64,000 nucleotides of DNA from Bacilli bacterium (lineage in GTDB: Bacteria > Bacillota_I > Bacilli_A > MAG-NZ), in assembly GCA_018401215.1 (NCBI GenBank), contig JAGYLA010000001.1:1-64000 (forward strand), given 5' to 3'. Within the stretch, counting starts at the first letter, position 1. Every line of letters starts with the position of its first letter. This document shows, in pieces, positions 42,257-52,602 of the stretch. A program made the translations under genes and the position numbers. The notes beneath the pieces are model-generated. The model saw only the letters and a program-made list of their open reading frames with translations. It was not told the DNA's origin and did not search any database.

Positions 42257-43063
42257 ATGAATGTCATTGAAGTCAAACATCTTGATTATTATTATCGATT
42301 GGAAGAAGGTCTTGTTGTGCAGGACATGTCTTTTACGGTGCAAGAAGGAGAATGGGTGACCATTCTTGGGCCAAACGGCTCTGGAAAGTCTACCTTATCC
42401 AAGCTAATCATTGGATTGATGGATGCCAAAGCAGGAGAAATCTATCTTTATGGCGATCGCGTTCATTCTGGAGCGTATGACATTCGTCAACATGTAGGCA
42501 TGGTGTTTCAAAACCCGGACAATCAATTTGTTGGCTCGACTGTGAAGGACGACATTGCGTTTGGCTTAGAAAACAAACAACTTCCTAGGGAAGTGATTGA
42601 ACAACGGATTCAACATTACGCCTCACTCGTAGGCCTTCAACAATTATTGGATGAAGAACCACATCATTTATCTGGTGGAGAAAAACAGCGGGTTGCGATG
42701 GCCTCAGTGCTTGCGTTAGAGACCAACATCATTATTTTGGATGAGGCCACGTCGATGCTTGACCCACTGGGGCGAGCTCAAGTTCTTGAAACCATTCAAC
42801 AACTCAAAGGAATGAATAAAACGATTCTTTCCATCACACATGACATTAGTGAAGCGTTACTTGCTGACCGTGTGTTAGTGATTGATCAAGGCAAGATTAT
42901 TGCGCAGGGGACTGTTGCCGATGTGTTTGCGCAAACAACTGTGCTTCAACAAGCACGGTTGGATGTGCTACCTTCGATGAAACTTCACCAAGCATTGGTG
43001 GCCAAAGGCTACCGTAATGACGAGGTATTGAGACAATTATGGCAATTACCTTTCAAAAAGTAG
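42257..43063 (+). CDS. ecfA1: ECF transporter ATPase EcfA1
   Basis: LGPNGSGKSTLSKLIIG; VFQNPDNQFVGSTVKDDIAFGLEN; LSGGEKQRVAMASVLA. Confidence 0.93.
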   Translation: MNVIEVKHLDYYYRLEEGLVVQDMSFTVQEGEWVTILGPNGSGKSTLSKLIIGLMDAKAGEIYLYGDRVHSGAYDIRQHVGMVFQNPDNQFVGSTVKDDIAFGLENKQLPREVIEQRIQHYASLVGLQQLLDEEPHHLSGGEKQRVAMASVLALETNIIILDEATSMLDPLGRAQVLETIQQLKGMNKTILSITHDISEALLADRVLVIDQGKIIAQGTVADVFAQTTVLQQARLDVLPSMKLHQALVAKGYRNDEVLRQLWQLPFKK

Positions 43064-43881
43064 GGTATCAATACCCACAACTTCAACAACAAAAATGGGC
43101 GATTTCTGAGATCGATCTTTTGATTGAGCCAACCAAGGAATTTGTTGCAGTGATTGGTCATACAGGTAGTGGAAAGAGCACATTGATTCAGCATATGAAT
43201 GCATTATTGACGCCAACTGTGGGACAGTTGAACGTGTTTCAACATGAAGTAGCCAAAGGCAAACCACTATCGCCGATTCGAAAACGTGTCGGTATGGTGT
43301 TTCAATTTCCAGAATATCAATTGTTTGAAGAGACAGTGGAACGTGACATCATGTTTGGACCACTCAATTTTGGCGTGTCCAAAGACGTTGCAGCCGCAAA
43401 AGCAGCAGAGGTATTGTCTGTTGTGGGGATGGATGAATCGTTTCTTTCACGGTCTCCATTCTCGTTATCTGGTGGTCAAATGCGACGAGTTGCGATTGCG
43501 GGAATTTTAGCAATGGAGCCGGATATACTTGTTTTGGATGAGCCTACGGTGGGTTTAGATCCTGCAGGACAAGAAGAGATGATGAAGTTGTTTACTTCTT
43601 TGCATGATGATTATCATAAGACATTAGTCATAGTGACGCATGACATGAACATTGTTGCAGAATACACCAAGCGTGTGCTTGTGATGAAGGCGGGACAACT
43701 AGTTTTCGATGGCTCGCCGCAGGCGTTATTTACCGATGATGCAGCACTTGAATTGTTTGAACTTGGTCGCCCTGACATGATGAATGTACTTGCTAGCATT
43801 GCGAACGCGGCGGGGACTAGTAAGGCCGCTTCAGTAATAACATTCGATCAAGTGGTTGCGTATTTATTGGAGCAAAGCTAA
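43039..43881 (+). CDS. ecfA2: ECF transporter ATPase EcfA2
   Basis: IGHTGSGKSTLIQHMNALL; VFQFPEYQLFEETVERDIMFGP. Confidence 0.93.
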   Translation: MAITFQKVGYQYPQLQQQKWAISEIDLLIEPTKEFVAVIGHTGSGKSTLIQHMNALLTPTVGQLNVFQHEVAKGKPLSPIRKRVGMVFQFPEYQLFEETVERDIMFGPLNFGVSKDVAAAKAAEVLSVVGMDESFLSRSPFSLSGGQMRRVAIAGILAMEPDILVLDEPTVGLDPAGQEEMMKLFTSLHDDYHKTLVIVTHDMNIVAEYTKRVLVMKAGQLVFDGSPQALFTDDAALELFELGRPDMMNVLASIANAAGTSKAASVITFDQVVAYLLEQS

Positions 43882-44834
43882 TGCAAGTTGTCATTGGTCA
43901 GTACATCCCAGCCAATAGCTGGGTTCATCGATTAGACCCACGAACCAAACTTGTTGGTTTGATTTTGTTAATTGTTTCAACATTCTTAATTCAAGAATTA
44001 ATAACAATGTTGAGTTTACTATTTGTAGTATTGGTATTGTTTGCTTCGTCAAAGATTCCCTTGAAACGCTTCTTTCGGGGGATTGCACCACTCTTGTTTT
44101 TGCTGACGTTTACGGTCATTTTTCAGCTGTTGTTAAATCGACAAGGAGAATTGTTGTATCAACGAACCGCCTATTTAGGATGGCAACAAGCACTGTTGAC
44201 CTTGATTGTGATTGTTGTTTATCAGTTATTAAAGCGGGTTACCCGTTATCGCTTTGCGATGTTTGTTCTTAGTTTGGTCGTTGTTTTTTATAGTATTCAG
44301 TTGGAGTTTGCTGGTTCTTGGTTGACGTTTGACATTGCGGTTTACCAAGGCGGCGTAGTCTTTGCATTGTTCTTGGTAACGCGAATTGTCATTTTAATTA
44401 CGTTATCGTCGTTGCTTACGCTAACCACCAAACCAACTGATTTGAACAATGGGTTGGAGGAAGTGATGAAACCACTCCGTCGGTTTAAAGTGCCGACAAA
44501 TGAAATTGCAATGATGATTGCGATTGCCTTACGATTTATCCCAACTCTTCTTGATGAGGCCAATAAGATCATGAAGGCACAATCATCCCGTGGGGTTGAT
44601 TTCAATGAGGGAACATTGCGTCAAAAAGTAACCCAGATTATTTCGTTGCTGATTCCGATGTTTATTATTAGTTTTAAGCGTGCTGATGATTTAGCCAATG
44701 CCATGGAGGCGCGAGGCTATGCGCCTGGTCGTATCCGTTCTAAATATGTAACGTTCCACATGCAAGTTCCCGACTATGTACTCCTTGCAGTGACGATTGG
44801 TTGGATTCCTGTGGTGGTGCTTCTTGGCTTATAG
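43881..44834 (+). CDS. ecfT: ECF transporter transmembrane subunit EcfT
   Basis: GQYIPANSWVHRLDPRTKLVGLILLIV; KAQSSRGVDF; AMEARGYAPG. Confidence 0.94.
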   Translation: MQVVIGQYIPANSWVHRLDPRTKLVGLILLIVSTFLIQELITMLSLLFVVLVLFASSKIPLKRFFRGIAPLLFLLTFTVIFQLLLNRQGELLYQRTAYLGWQQALLTLIVIVVYQLLKRVTRYRFAMFVLSLVVVFYSIQLEFAGSWLTFDIAVYQGGVVFALFLVTRIVILITLSSLLTLTTKPTDLNNGLEEVMKPLRRFKVPTNEIAMMIAIALRFIPTLLDEANKIMKAQSSRGVDFNEGTLRQKVTQIISLLIPMFIISFKRADDLANAMEARGYAPGRIRSKYVTFHMQVPDYVLLAVTIGWIPVVVLLGL

Positions 44835-45555
44835 AGTTGCTTGTACGGTCTCTTATGATGGCAGTGCGTATCATGGATGGCAACGTCAACCTCGGGAGTT
44901 GAGTGTCCAAGAAGTGATTGAAGCTAGTTTGCAACAACTTCATAATGGTGCTGAGATCAGCATTTATGGTGCTTCACGGACCGATCAAGGGGTGCATGCG
45001 CTTGGTCAAGTGTTTCATTTTGACACGACCATCGATATCCCAATTGAGCGAATGGCTTTGGCGATTAACACGTATTTACCAGAGGACATCTTTATTACTG
45101 AGGCCAAGGTGGTCGAAGATCACTTTCATGCTCGTAAAAGCGTCCTCAAGAAGACGTATTGTTATAAGCTCATGGTGAATCAGTATTTGCCGCACGAGCG
45201 ACATCGAATGGGGTTTTATAAAGGCGAGTTGAACCTTGAATCGATGCAACAAGCAATCAAGGAGCTAATTGGAACGCATGATTTTTCCGCTTTTACCCAA
45301 CATGCCACATACGACTCGTATGATAGAACCATTTATGCAGCGACACTTACTAAAACCGAAACTGGTCTAGAATTAATCATTACTGGTAGCGGGTTTTTAC
45401 GCCACATGGTTCGCATCATTATGGGAACGTTGTTGCTTATTGGTAGCAATCCATCGGTTAAAATCAAAGACATTCTAGCAAGCAAAGACCGACAACAAGC
45501 AGGCTTGAATGTTGCTCCAGAAGGGTTATACTTACTACAGGTGGATTATGAATAA
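44824..45555 (+). CDS. truA: tRNA pseudouridine synthase A
   Basis: YDGSAYHGWQRQP; GASRTDQGVHALGQVFHF; start (TTG) uncertain. Confidence 0.94.
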   Translation: MAYRVACTVSYDGSAYHGWQRQPRELSVQEVIEASLQQLHNGAEISIYGASRTDQGVHALGQVFHFDTTIDIPIERMALAINTYLPEDIFITEAKVVEDHFHARKSVLKKTYCYKLMVNQYLPHERHRMGFYKGELNLESMQQAIKELIGTHDFSAFTQHATYDSYDRTIYAATLTKTETGLELIITGSGFLRHMVRIIMGTLLLIGSNPSVKIKDILASKDRQQAGLNVAPEGLYLLQVDYE

Positions 45556-46171
45556 GGGATTGTTTATCACCTTTGAAGGTGGTGAAGGTAGTGGCAAAAG
45601 CACGGTGATTCAACAAGTCAAACAACAACTGTTAGACAAACAGTTGGATGTTTTCATTACCCGCGAACCTGGTGGTAGTGGCATTGGGGAAGAAATACGT
45701 CAAACCTTATTGAAACATGAAAACACCAACATGGACCCACTCACGGAAAGTTATTTGTTTGCGGCGGCTCGTCGTCAACATTTGATGGAATGTATTGTGC
45801 CTAAATTGGCGGCAGATGTGGTTGTGCTGTGTGACCGATACGTCGACTCTTCGATTGTTTATCAAGGGTATGCGCGAGGCATTGGCGTCGAACAAGTCGC
45901 TGCAATCAATAAAGTTGTGATTGAAGATTATGTTCCACAATTAACGTTTTTTATCGATGTTTCACCTGAGGTTGCTCTGGCACGGATTCAAACGGGTCGT
46001 GACCAAAATCGCTTGGATGTTGAAACAGCAGCTTTTCATCAAAAAGTTTATGAAGGTTATATGTTGCTTGCTGCGCAAACACCTCGCATCAAACGAATCG
46101 AAGGTGATCAACCGGTCGAACAGGTGGTTGCTGATATTATGAAATACATCAACGAGTATTTGCATGGATAA
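45548..46171 (+). CDS. tmk: Thymidylate kinase
   Basis: FITFEGGEGSGKSTVIQQV; TREPGGSGIGEEIR; DRYVDSSIVYQGYARG. Confidence 0.96.
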   Translation: MNKGLFITFEGGEGSGKSTVIQQVKQQLLDKQLDVFITREPGGSGIGEEIRQTLLKHENTNMDPLTESYLFAAARRQHLMECIVPKLAADVVVLCDRYVDSSIVYQGYARGIGVEQVAAINKVVIEDYVPQLTFFIDVSPEVALARIQTGRDQNRLDVETAAFHQKVYEGYMLLAAQTPRIKRIEGDQPVEQVVADIMKYINEYLHG

Positions 46172-47129
46172 ATCATTCCATTTTCGTCAACCATACGTCG
46201 CAGGACTACTAGAAAAAACCTTCGATAAGAAGCGTTTTTCTCATGCGTATTTGTTTGAAGGCGAGCGGGGGTCTGGCAAAATGGCCTTTGCGTTAGAATT
46301 AGCAAAAATGATGTTAGATACGACGTATCCAACCGCTTCAGCAATGAGTAAGATGATTGATGCAAACGCGTATGCGAACTTGTATGTAATTACACCTGAT
46401 GGAGCAACAATCAAAAAAGAACAAATCACCTATTTGATTAGTGAACTCAATAAAACCTCATTGGTTGAAGGGTCCCGTGTCTACATCATTCAAGACATTG
46501 AAAAGATGACCGCCTCTGCGGCCAATAGTTTATTGAAGTATTTTGAAGAACCTCATCCAAATGTGTATGCAATTTTATTGACTGAACAAATCAATCAAAT
46601 ATTAAAAACGATCATTTCTCGTTCGCAGCTAATTCATTTTCAAGCAGTTTCAAAAAATCAACTTCATAATGAGTTATTGCAGGCGGGGGTCAAGGACCCA
46701 TATGCCGCTCTTGCACCACTTGTGACTAGTACGTTTGAGGAAGCGATGACGTTATCAGAGCTCGATGAATTCCACCAAATGGTTGAAATTATTAAAGAGT
46801 TAGGAAACATCATGGCCAACCGATATTTCAACGCGTTTATTTACTTTCGCGATAAGGGTCAGTTCATTGGTCGTGATCAGATTGATTTATTCCTCCAGTT
46901 ATTGGTATATTATGTTAAAGATGTTGTGAACGAACAGACATCGCAAGCACTTTTGTATCAAGATGCAAAGAGTGTGAAGGAATTGGCCAAACGTCCGCCA
47001 AGTGAGTGGTTGCAACTATTAGAATTCTTAATGGAACAGCATGCTCATTTACGATATTATCCGAATGTTGGTCTTATGTTAGATCGTATTATGATGCGTC
47101 TAGACAGGAGATCCTATGAATCAAGTTGA
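46164..47129 (+). CDS. holB: DNA polymerase III delta-prime-like subunit
   Basis: KKRFSHAYLFEGERGSGKMAFALELAKMM; SAANSLLKYFEEPHPNVYAILLTE. Confidence 0.88.
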   Translation: MDKSFHFRQPYVAGLLEKTFDKKRFSHAYLFEGERGSGKMAFALELAKMMLDTTYPTASAMSKMIDANAYANLYVITPDGATIKKEQITYLISELNKTSLVEGSRVYIIQDIEKMTASAANSLLKYFEEPHPNVYAILLTEQINQILKTIISRSQLIHFQAVSKNQLHNELLQAGVKDPYAALAPLVTSTFEEAMTLSELDEFHQMVEIIKELGNIMANRYFNAFIYFRDKGQFIGRDQIDLFLQLLVYYVKDVVNEQTSQALLYQDAKSVKELAKRPPSEWLQLLEFLMEQHAHLRYYPNVGLMLDRIMMRLDRRSYESS

Positions 47130-47931
47130 AGTTGTTGCTGTTCAATTTACCAAGGTTGGAAAACCTTATTATTATTTGACAAAAGATTTGGCAATTCATG
47201 CCGATGATTTTGTTGTGATTGAAACCCAGCGTGGGTTAGAGATGGCAATGGTTCAAGGCGAACCAAAGCTCATTGAAGCAACCAAAGCCGAAGGGGAACT
47301 CAAACCAGTCTTGCGTTTGGCAACAGAAAAAGACATTGATACTTATATGAAACTTCGTGAACGTGCGAAAGCTGATTTCTCAACGGCAAAAATCGAAGCC
47401 TTCCGTTTGGACTTACCGATGAAAATTGTTGGTACGGTTTGGACACTTGATTCCAGTAAATTAACCATCACCTACACTGCAGATGAACGAGTTGATTTTC
47501 GAGAGTTGGTTAGTAAATTATCACGTTCGATGCAAACACGCATCGATATGCGTCAAATGGGCGAACGCGATGCGGCCAAACAAATTGGCGGAATTGGTTC
47601 GTGTGGCCGAGAATTATGTTGTTCGACGTTTTTAACAACGTTTGACCCGGTGTCGATTAAAATGGCAAAAAACCAAAACTTGTCATTGAATCCAGAAAAA
47701 ATCACAGGTCCTTGTGGCAAACTCAAATGCTGTATTTCCTTTGAAGACTCGATGTATACCGAAATGAAAGAAGGCCTTCCTAAATTAGGGTCTCGTGTTA
47801 GCTCATGTGGTTGCTCCAGCGGTGGTGGCTGCAAAGTCATCGATGTGAATGTTTTAAAAGAAGCGTTTACCATGGAAACCGAAGACGGTCGTAAGACGGT
47901 CACCAAAGAGGAATATCTTGCTGGTCAATGA
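47116..47931 (+). CDS. ricT: PSP1-domain protein, RicT/YaaT-like
   Basis: QIGGIGSCGRELCCSTFLTTFDPVSIKMAKNQNLSLNPEKITGPCGKLKCCISFE. Confidence 0.9.
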   Translation: MNQVEVVAVQFTKVGKPYYYLTKDLAIHADDFVVIETQRGLEMAMVQGEPKLIEATKAEGELKPVLRLATEKDIDTYMKLRERAKADFSTAKIEAFRLDLPMKIVGTVWTLDSSKLTITYTADERVDFRELVSKLSRSMQTRIDMRQMGERDAAKQIGGIGSCGRELCCSTFLTTFDPVSIKMAKNQNLSLNPEKITGPCGKLKCCISFEDSMYTEMKEGLPKLGSRVSSCGCSSGGGCKVIDVNVLKEAFTMETEDGRKTVTKEEYLAGQ

Positions 47932-48652
47932 TTTGCTTCATCGCAACGGATTACCAATCGTCCAATCGGACGATTCTTTTCGTTATACGCTTGATTCATT
48001 GTTGCTTGCATACTACACACCATTAGCACCATCGGCGACAAAAATCATTGATTTGTGTTCAGGCAACGCTCCGATTCCTCTGTATTTGTCGCTTCGAACA
48101 GCCGCTCAGATTGACGCGGTAGATCATCACAACCCCGCAAAAATAAATGGGGAAGCATCCATTCGTTTGAATCAATTGGAGGATCAAATTACCTATCACC
48201 TGTTGGACGCGACAACCTGCTATAAAACATTGGGTCACGATGTATATGACGTTGTGACCTGCAATCCACCTTATTTTTCTTCCTCGCAACATCAAATTAA
48301 ATCGAAGATACCACTGCAAGCATCGGCTCGTCATGAGGTCTCGATTACCTTGGAAGATGTCATTGTCGCTGGCAAACGACTGTTAAAAAACAAAGGGTTG
48401 TTGAGCTTGATTCACCGAACCGAACGGTTGGATGAACTATTGCAACTTTGTATCAAACACCAAATGGTTGTTAAAACCATGCGGTTTGTTCATTCGCAAG
48501 CAACGGAGCCTGCGAATGTTGTGTTGGTCACCATCAAAAAAGGTGCGAAATCTGGAAGTTTGCAAGTCTTACCACCAGTCATTACACTGGATGAATTTCA
48601 TCAGAATAGTGAACAAATCAAAGCCATTTATGATGGTCGGTTCGTGCTATAA
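47918..48652 (+). CDS. trmN6: tRNA1(Val)-A37-N6-methyltransferase-like protein
   Basis: SDDSFRYTLDSLLLAYYTP; DLCSGNAPIPLYLS; DVVTCNPPYF. Confidence 0.88.
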   Translation: MLVNDLLHRNGLPIVQSDDSFRYTLDSLLLAYYTPLAPSATKIIDLCSGNAPIPLYLSLRTAAQIDAVDHHNPAKINGEASIRLNQLEDQITYHLLDATTCYKTLGHDVYDVVTCNPPYFSSSQHQIKSKIPLQASARHEVSITLEDVIVAGKRLLKNKGLLSLIHRTERLDELLQLCIKHQMVVKTMRFVHSQATEPANVVLVTIKKGAKSGSLQVLPPVITLDEFHQNSEQIKAIYDGRFVL

Positions 48653-48672
48653 TAGGCTGTTGAGGTGAGATT

Positions 48673-49071
48673 ATGTTACTTGATTTATTAACAACAGAAG
48701 AAAAGCATGCGTTCCTAGATATTGCTGTGTACATGGTGAGTGTTGATGGAGCGATACAAGACAATGAGTCGAGTGAGTTACGACGATTGAACAATGAACT
48801 TGGGGAAGATGCGAAAAGCTATAAATCCGGTAGTTATAAAACAGCGATTAAATTACTTCATGGGTCTAACCAAGCACACAAACGAATTATCTTATTGAAT
48901 TTAATCACTTTAAGTATGTCGGATGATTTGTATCATGCAGAAGAACATTCCTTGATCGAACAATTGTTGGAGTCATGGGCCATTTCACCGAAGAAAAAAA
49001 CCGAACTCTTTCGTTTGGTGTATCAATTAAAAGATTTGCGTGAGAAAGCAAAACTTGTCATCAATGCCTAA
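48673..49071 (+). CDS. TerB-like/hypothetical protein
   Basis: 132 aa acidic helical ORF between trmN6-like and rsmI; good RBS. Confidence 0.6.
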   Translation: MLLDLLTTEEKHAFLDIAVYMVSVDGAIQDNESSELRRLNNELGEDAKSYKSGSYKTAIKLLHGSNQAHKRIILLNLITLSMSDDLYHAEEHSLIEQLLESWAISPKKKTELFRLVYQLKDLREKAKLVINA

Positions 49072-49888
49072 AGAACAACCCCAACCAACAACGCTTTATG
49101 TCGTTGCCACACCGATTGGTCATTTGAAAGATATGACATACCGGGCAGTGGAGACGTTAAAAAGCGTTGCTTTTATTTGGTGCGAAGATACTCGTGTGAC
49201 GCAAACATTACTCCACGCCTATGACATCAAAACACCATTGGTTAGTTATCATGACTACACCACTGATGATGAGTTAACCTACCGGTTGGCACAAGCGGCA
49301 GGTCAATCCATTGCCTTAGTTAGTGATGCCGGTACGCCCTTACTTCAAGACCCGGGATATGAATTGATTCAATATGCCATTGCCCATCACATTAACATTG
49401 AATCCATTCCTGGACCAAGTAGTGTGATCAATGCGTTGGTTGTGAGTGGGTTGGCCCCTTATCCGTTTACCTTTGCAGGATTTATTCCGGTCAAACAAAC
49501 CCAGCGGGTGACGGTTTTACAAACCTATTTGATGTTGCCACACACAATCATCTTCTTTGATACACCCAAACGAATTCAAGCAACCTTGCAGGCGTTGAAA
49601 ACATTACAAGTCAACCGACAAGTCGTTGTAGCGCGAGAGATGACCAAACAGTTTGAGACGATTTATCGTGGTTCGGTCGATGAACTGCTCGCAATGGACA
49701 TCAAAGAAAAGGGGGAACTGGTTTTGTTAATAGGACCCGCCACCCAAGCAAGTGGTGACCCGGTTGAGCAAGTGGCAACCATGGTAGCCCAAGGGATGAA
49801 ACCTGTGGATGCAGTAAAAACCGTCGCAAATTGGACGGGTGTGACAAAAAGTGAATTGTATGACAAATACAACAACCGCTCAAAATGA
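49064..49888 (+). CDS. rsmI: 16S rRNA 2'-O-ribose C1402 methyltransferase RsmI
   Basis: LYVVATPIGHLKDMTYRAVETL; EDTRVTQTLL; SDAGTPLLQDPGYELI. Confidence 0.95.
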   Translation: MPKEQPQPTTLYVVATPIGHLKDMTYRAVETLKSVAFIWCEDTRVTQTLLHAYDIKTPLVSYHDYTTDDELTYRLAQAAGQSIALVSDAGTPLLQDPGYELIQYAIAHHINIESIPGPSSVINALVVSGLAPYPFTFAGFIPVKQTQRVTVLQTYLMLPHTIIFFDTPKRIQATLQALKTLQVNRQVVVAREMTKQFETIYRGSVDELLAMDIKEKGELVLLIGPATQASGDPVEQVATMVAQGMKPVDAVKTVANWTGVTKSELYDKYNNRSK

Positions 49889-49911
49889 GCGGTTGTTTTT
49901 TAGCGAGTTAA
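49871..49911. terminator. Bidirectional terminator between rsmI and the thiF-like gene
   Basis: aacaaccgctcaaaatgagcggttgttttttagc. Confidence 0.85.
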
Positions 49912-50580
49912 TAATGTTTTTGTCGATGAAAAATCTTGAATATTAAAGGTTAGCAATTCATGTTGTAACCGGTCGTTATCTAATAATTGTTGTTTGATGA
50001 TTTCATACACCGCAATGTTACCAGTGATTGAACTCGTAAAGATTGGTTTGGAGGATTGCTTGGTCCGTTTAGGAACCAAGGCAAGGACTCGCTCCAAGTC
50101 ATTGCTGTTTGGTGATATCCATGCGATATATCCAATCAAATTACTATAATATGTGTAAAGCAATGGAATATTTGCCGCTCCGCAATGGGTCGCTAACAAT
50201 TGTTTGATGTCCAAGTCACCAGTTGCATCGATGACCACGTCATGGTTCTTGATGATTTTTGGTCCCAATGCGCTGGTGTACGTTAACGTTAATGTGTTGA
50301 TGTTAATGCGGTCGTTGATGTTGTCTAAAAACTTCTTCATAACCGCAGCTTTTGGTAAGCCAATCGTTTTGGTGTTGGAATAGATCAAGCGGTTCAAATC
50401 AGATTCATCGATGACGTCTTTATCGACGGCAGTGATGATGCTCACGCCAAAGCGTGCGAGTCCTTCGATGATCTGCGTACCAACACCACCACAGCCAATG
50501 ACACAAACTCGCATATTGTGAATGCGTTCGATGTCAGATTCGCTAAACAATGGCGTATTTTTAAGATACCGTTTTAACAT
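49900..50580 (-). CDS. ThiF/MoeB/TcdA-family E1-like protein
   Basis: RVCVIGCGGVGTQIIEGLARFGVSIITAVDKDVIDESDLNRLIYSNTKTIGLPKAAVM. Confidence 0.85.
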   Translation of the reverse strand: MLKRYLKNTPLFSESDIERIHNMRVCVIGCGGVGTQIIEGLARFGVSIITAVDKDVIDESDLNRLIYSNTKTIGLPKAAVMKKFLDNINDRININTLTLTYTSALGPKIIKNHDVVIDATGDLDIKQLLATHCGAANIPLLYTYYSNLIGYIAWISPNSNDLERVLALVPKRTKQSSKPIFTSSITGNIAVYEIIKQQLLDNDRLQHELLTFNIQDFSSTKTLLTR

Positions 50581-50703
50581 GACTTCACCGGGTCTATTCT
50601 ATCTCAGGCGGAGACTTTTCACAAACAAGAATCCATGGGATTGATTGGATTCTTTCTTTCAAAAGGTTACTGGACTTGCTACAATAAGTCAGTCGGAGGC
50701 ATC

Positions 50704-52602
50704 ATGAAAACACCGTACTATATCACGACCGCCATCGCGTATGCGTCAGGTCGTCCCCACATTGGGAATGTTTATGAAATTATCCTTGCGGATGCAATTG
50801 CACGCTTTCGCCGAATGCAAGGGTACGATGTGTTTTTTCAGACCGGTACGGATGAGCATGGACAAAAAATTGCTCAAAAAGCCGCAGATGCAAACGTTAC
50901 ACCAAAAGAGTATGTTGATACGATTCAGCAACAAATTGAATCGATTTTTCAACTTGTCAATATTTCGTATGACAAATTCATTCGCACCACCGACCCAGAT
51001 CATCAAGAACGGGTTCAAAAAATCTTTACTCGATTGATTGATCAAGGCGATATTTATAAAGGGTTCTATGAGGGGTTGTATTGTGTTCCTGATGAATCCT
51101 TTTATTCTGAAACACAACTGATTGATGGTAAATGTCCGGATTGTGGACGCGAAGTCATCCCGATGAAAGAAGATGCGTATTTTTTTAATTTAAAAAAATA
51201 CCAGCAACAATTGATTGATCACATTCAGGCAAATCCTGAGTTCATTCAACCTGAATCAAGAAAGAATGAAATGATGAAAAACTTTCTGGAAGCAGGACTT
51301 GAAGATTTGTGTGTCAGTCGAACCTCATTTGATTGGGGGGTTCAAGTTGTGAGTGACCCCGCTCATGTTGTTTATGTGTGGATTGACGCCTTAAGCAATT
51401 ACATTACTGGGCTAGGGTATGATGTCGATGGACAACACGGCGAGTTGTATAAGAGATACTGGCCAGCTGATGTGCATTTGATTGGCAAAGACATCTTGCG
51501 CTTTCATACCATCTATTGGCCGAGCATGTTACTCGCCTTGGGTGCTGAATTACCCAAACAAATTTTTGGTCACCCATGGTTGATGTCTGCCGAAGGAAAA
51601 ATGAGCAAGTCTGTCGGTAATACGTTATACACTGAGGACTTGGTTCAATTGTTTGGGGTGGATGCTGTTCGTTATTTTGTCTTACGTGAGACGCCATTTG
51701 CGTCTGATGGGACGATTTCCATTGAGATGATGGTCGAACGAATCAATACCGATTTAGCCAACACCTCGGGAAACTTACTGCATCGAACGATTTCAATGGT
51801 CCATCAATATTTTGCCGGCGTCATTCCGGTGATGACACAAATCAATGACTTGGATTTAGAAGTGCATACGCTTGTCTTGCAGACAAGCCAACAAGTATTT
51901 CGTTCCATGGACAAGTTGAAAGTATCTGAAGCGATTCAAGCCATCCAGGCAACGCTGCGCCGAACCAACAAATACATCGATGAGACAGAGCCTTGGAAGT
52001 TGATCAAACAAGGCAACGAAGAAGCAGCAAAAACGGTGCTATATACGATCTTGGAAACGGTGCGTCAAATGAGTGTGTTGTTATTACCGTTTATGCCAAC
52101 TACCGCACAAACCATCTTGGATCAATTAAAGACAAGTCACCGTGACTTTGCGTCTTTAGCGACATTTGGGCAGTTGGAATCACAGGCGGTAGAACCAAGT
52201 GAACCAATTTATCAACGCTTTGATTTGGCCGAAATTCAGGCAAAGTTTGCTGCGTTGCATGCCCCCCTTCGTGAAACCAAACCAGAAATCACTATCGATC
52301 AATTTTCAGCGCTTGACATGGTTGTTGGCAAAGTCTTGGCATGTGAAAAACATCCAAGTGCGGACCGGTTACTCGTTAGTCAAATCGACTTGGGGTCAGG
52401 TGATGTTCGCCAAATTGTCTCGGGGATTGCTGACCATGTGACGCCAGAAGCATTTGTTGGGTCTCATGTCGCAGTGGTTGCCAACATGAAACCGATTACC
52501 TTGCGCGGGGTGGAAAGTTATGGCATGATTCTAGCCGCAAGCATTGACAATGAACTTGAGGTTCTTGTCGCAAAACTACCGCCAGGAGCGAAAATATCTT
52601 GA
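50704..52602 (+). CDS. metG: Methionyl-tRNA synthetase with C-terminal tRNA-binding domain
   Basis: YYITTAIAYASGRPHIGNVYE; KMSKSVGN; C-terminal LDMVVGKVLACEKHPSADRLLVSQIDLG. Confidence 0.97.
   Translation: MKTPYYITTAIAYASGRPHIGNVYEIILADAIARFRRMQGYDVFFQTGTDEHGQKIAQKAADANVTPKEYVDTIQQQIESIFQLVNISYDKFIRTTDPDHQERVQKIFTRLIDQGDIYKGFYEGLYCVPDESFYSETQLIDGKCPDCGREVIPMKEDAYFFNLKKYQQQLIDHIQANPEFIQPESRKNEMMKNFLEAGLEDLCVSRTSFDWGVQVVSDPAHVVYVWIDALSNYITGLGYDVDGQHGELYKRYWPADVHLIGKDILRFHTIYWPSMLLALGAELPKQIFGHPWLMSAEGKMSKSVGNTLYTEDLVQLFGVDAVRYFVLRETPFASDGTISIEMMVERINTDLANTSGNLLHRTISMVHQYFAGVIPVMTQINDLDLEVHTLVLQTSQQVFRSMDKLKVSEAIQAIQATLRRTNKYIDETEPWKLIKQGNEEAAKTVLYTILETVRQMSVLLLPFMPTTAQTILDQLKTSHRDFASLATFGQLESQAVEPSEPIYQRFDLAEIQAKFAALHAPLRETKPEITIDQFSALDMVVGKVLACEKHPSADRLLVSQIDLGSGDVRQIVSGIADHVTPEAFVGSHVAVVANMKPITLRGVESYGMILAASIDNELEVLVAKLPPGAKIS

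Noticed and set aside
44230-44256. Small inverted repeat aaagcgggttacccgttatcgcttt in ecfT
   Set aside because: Short stem within a coding region, within chance expectation
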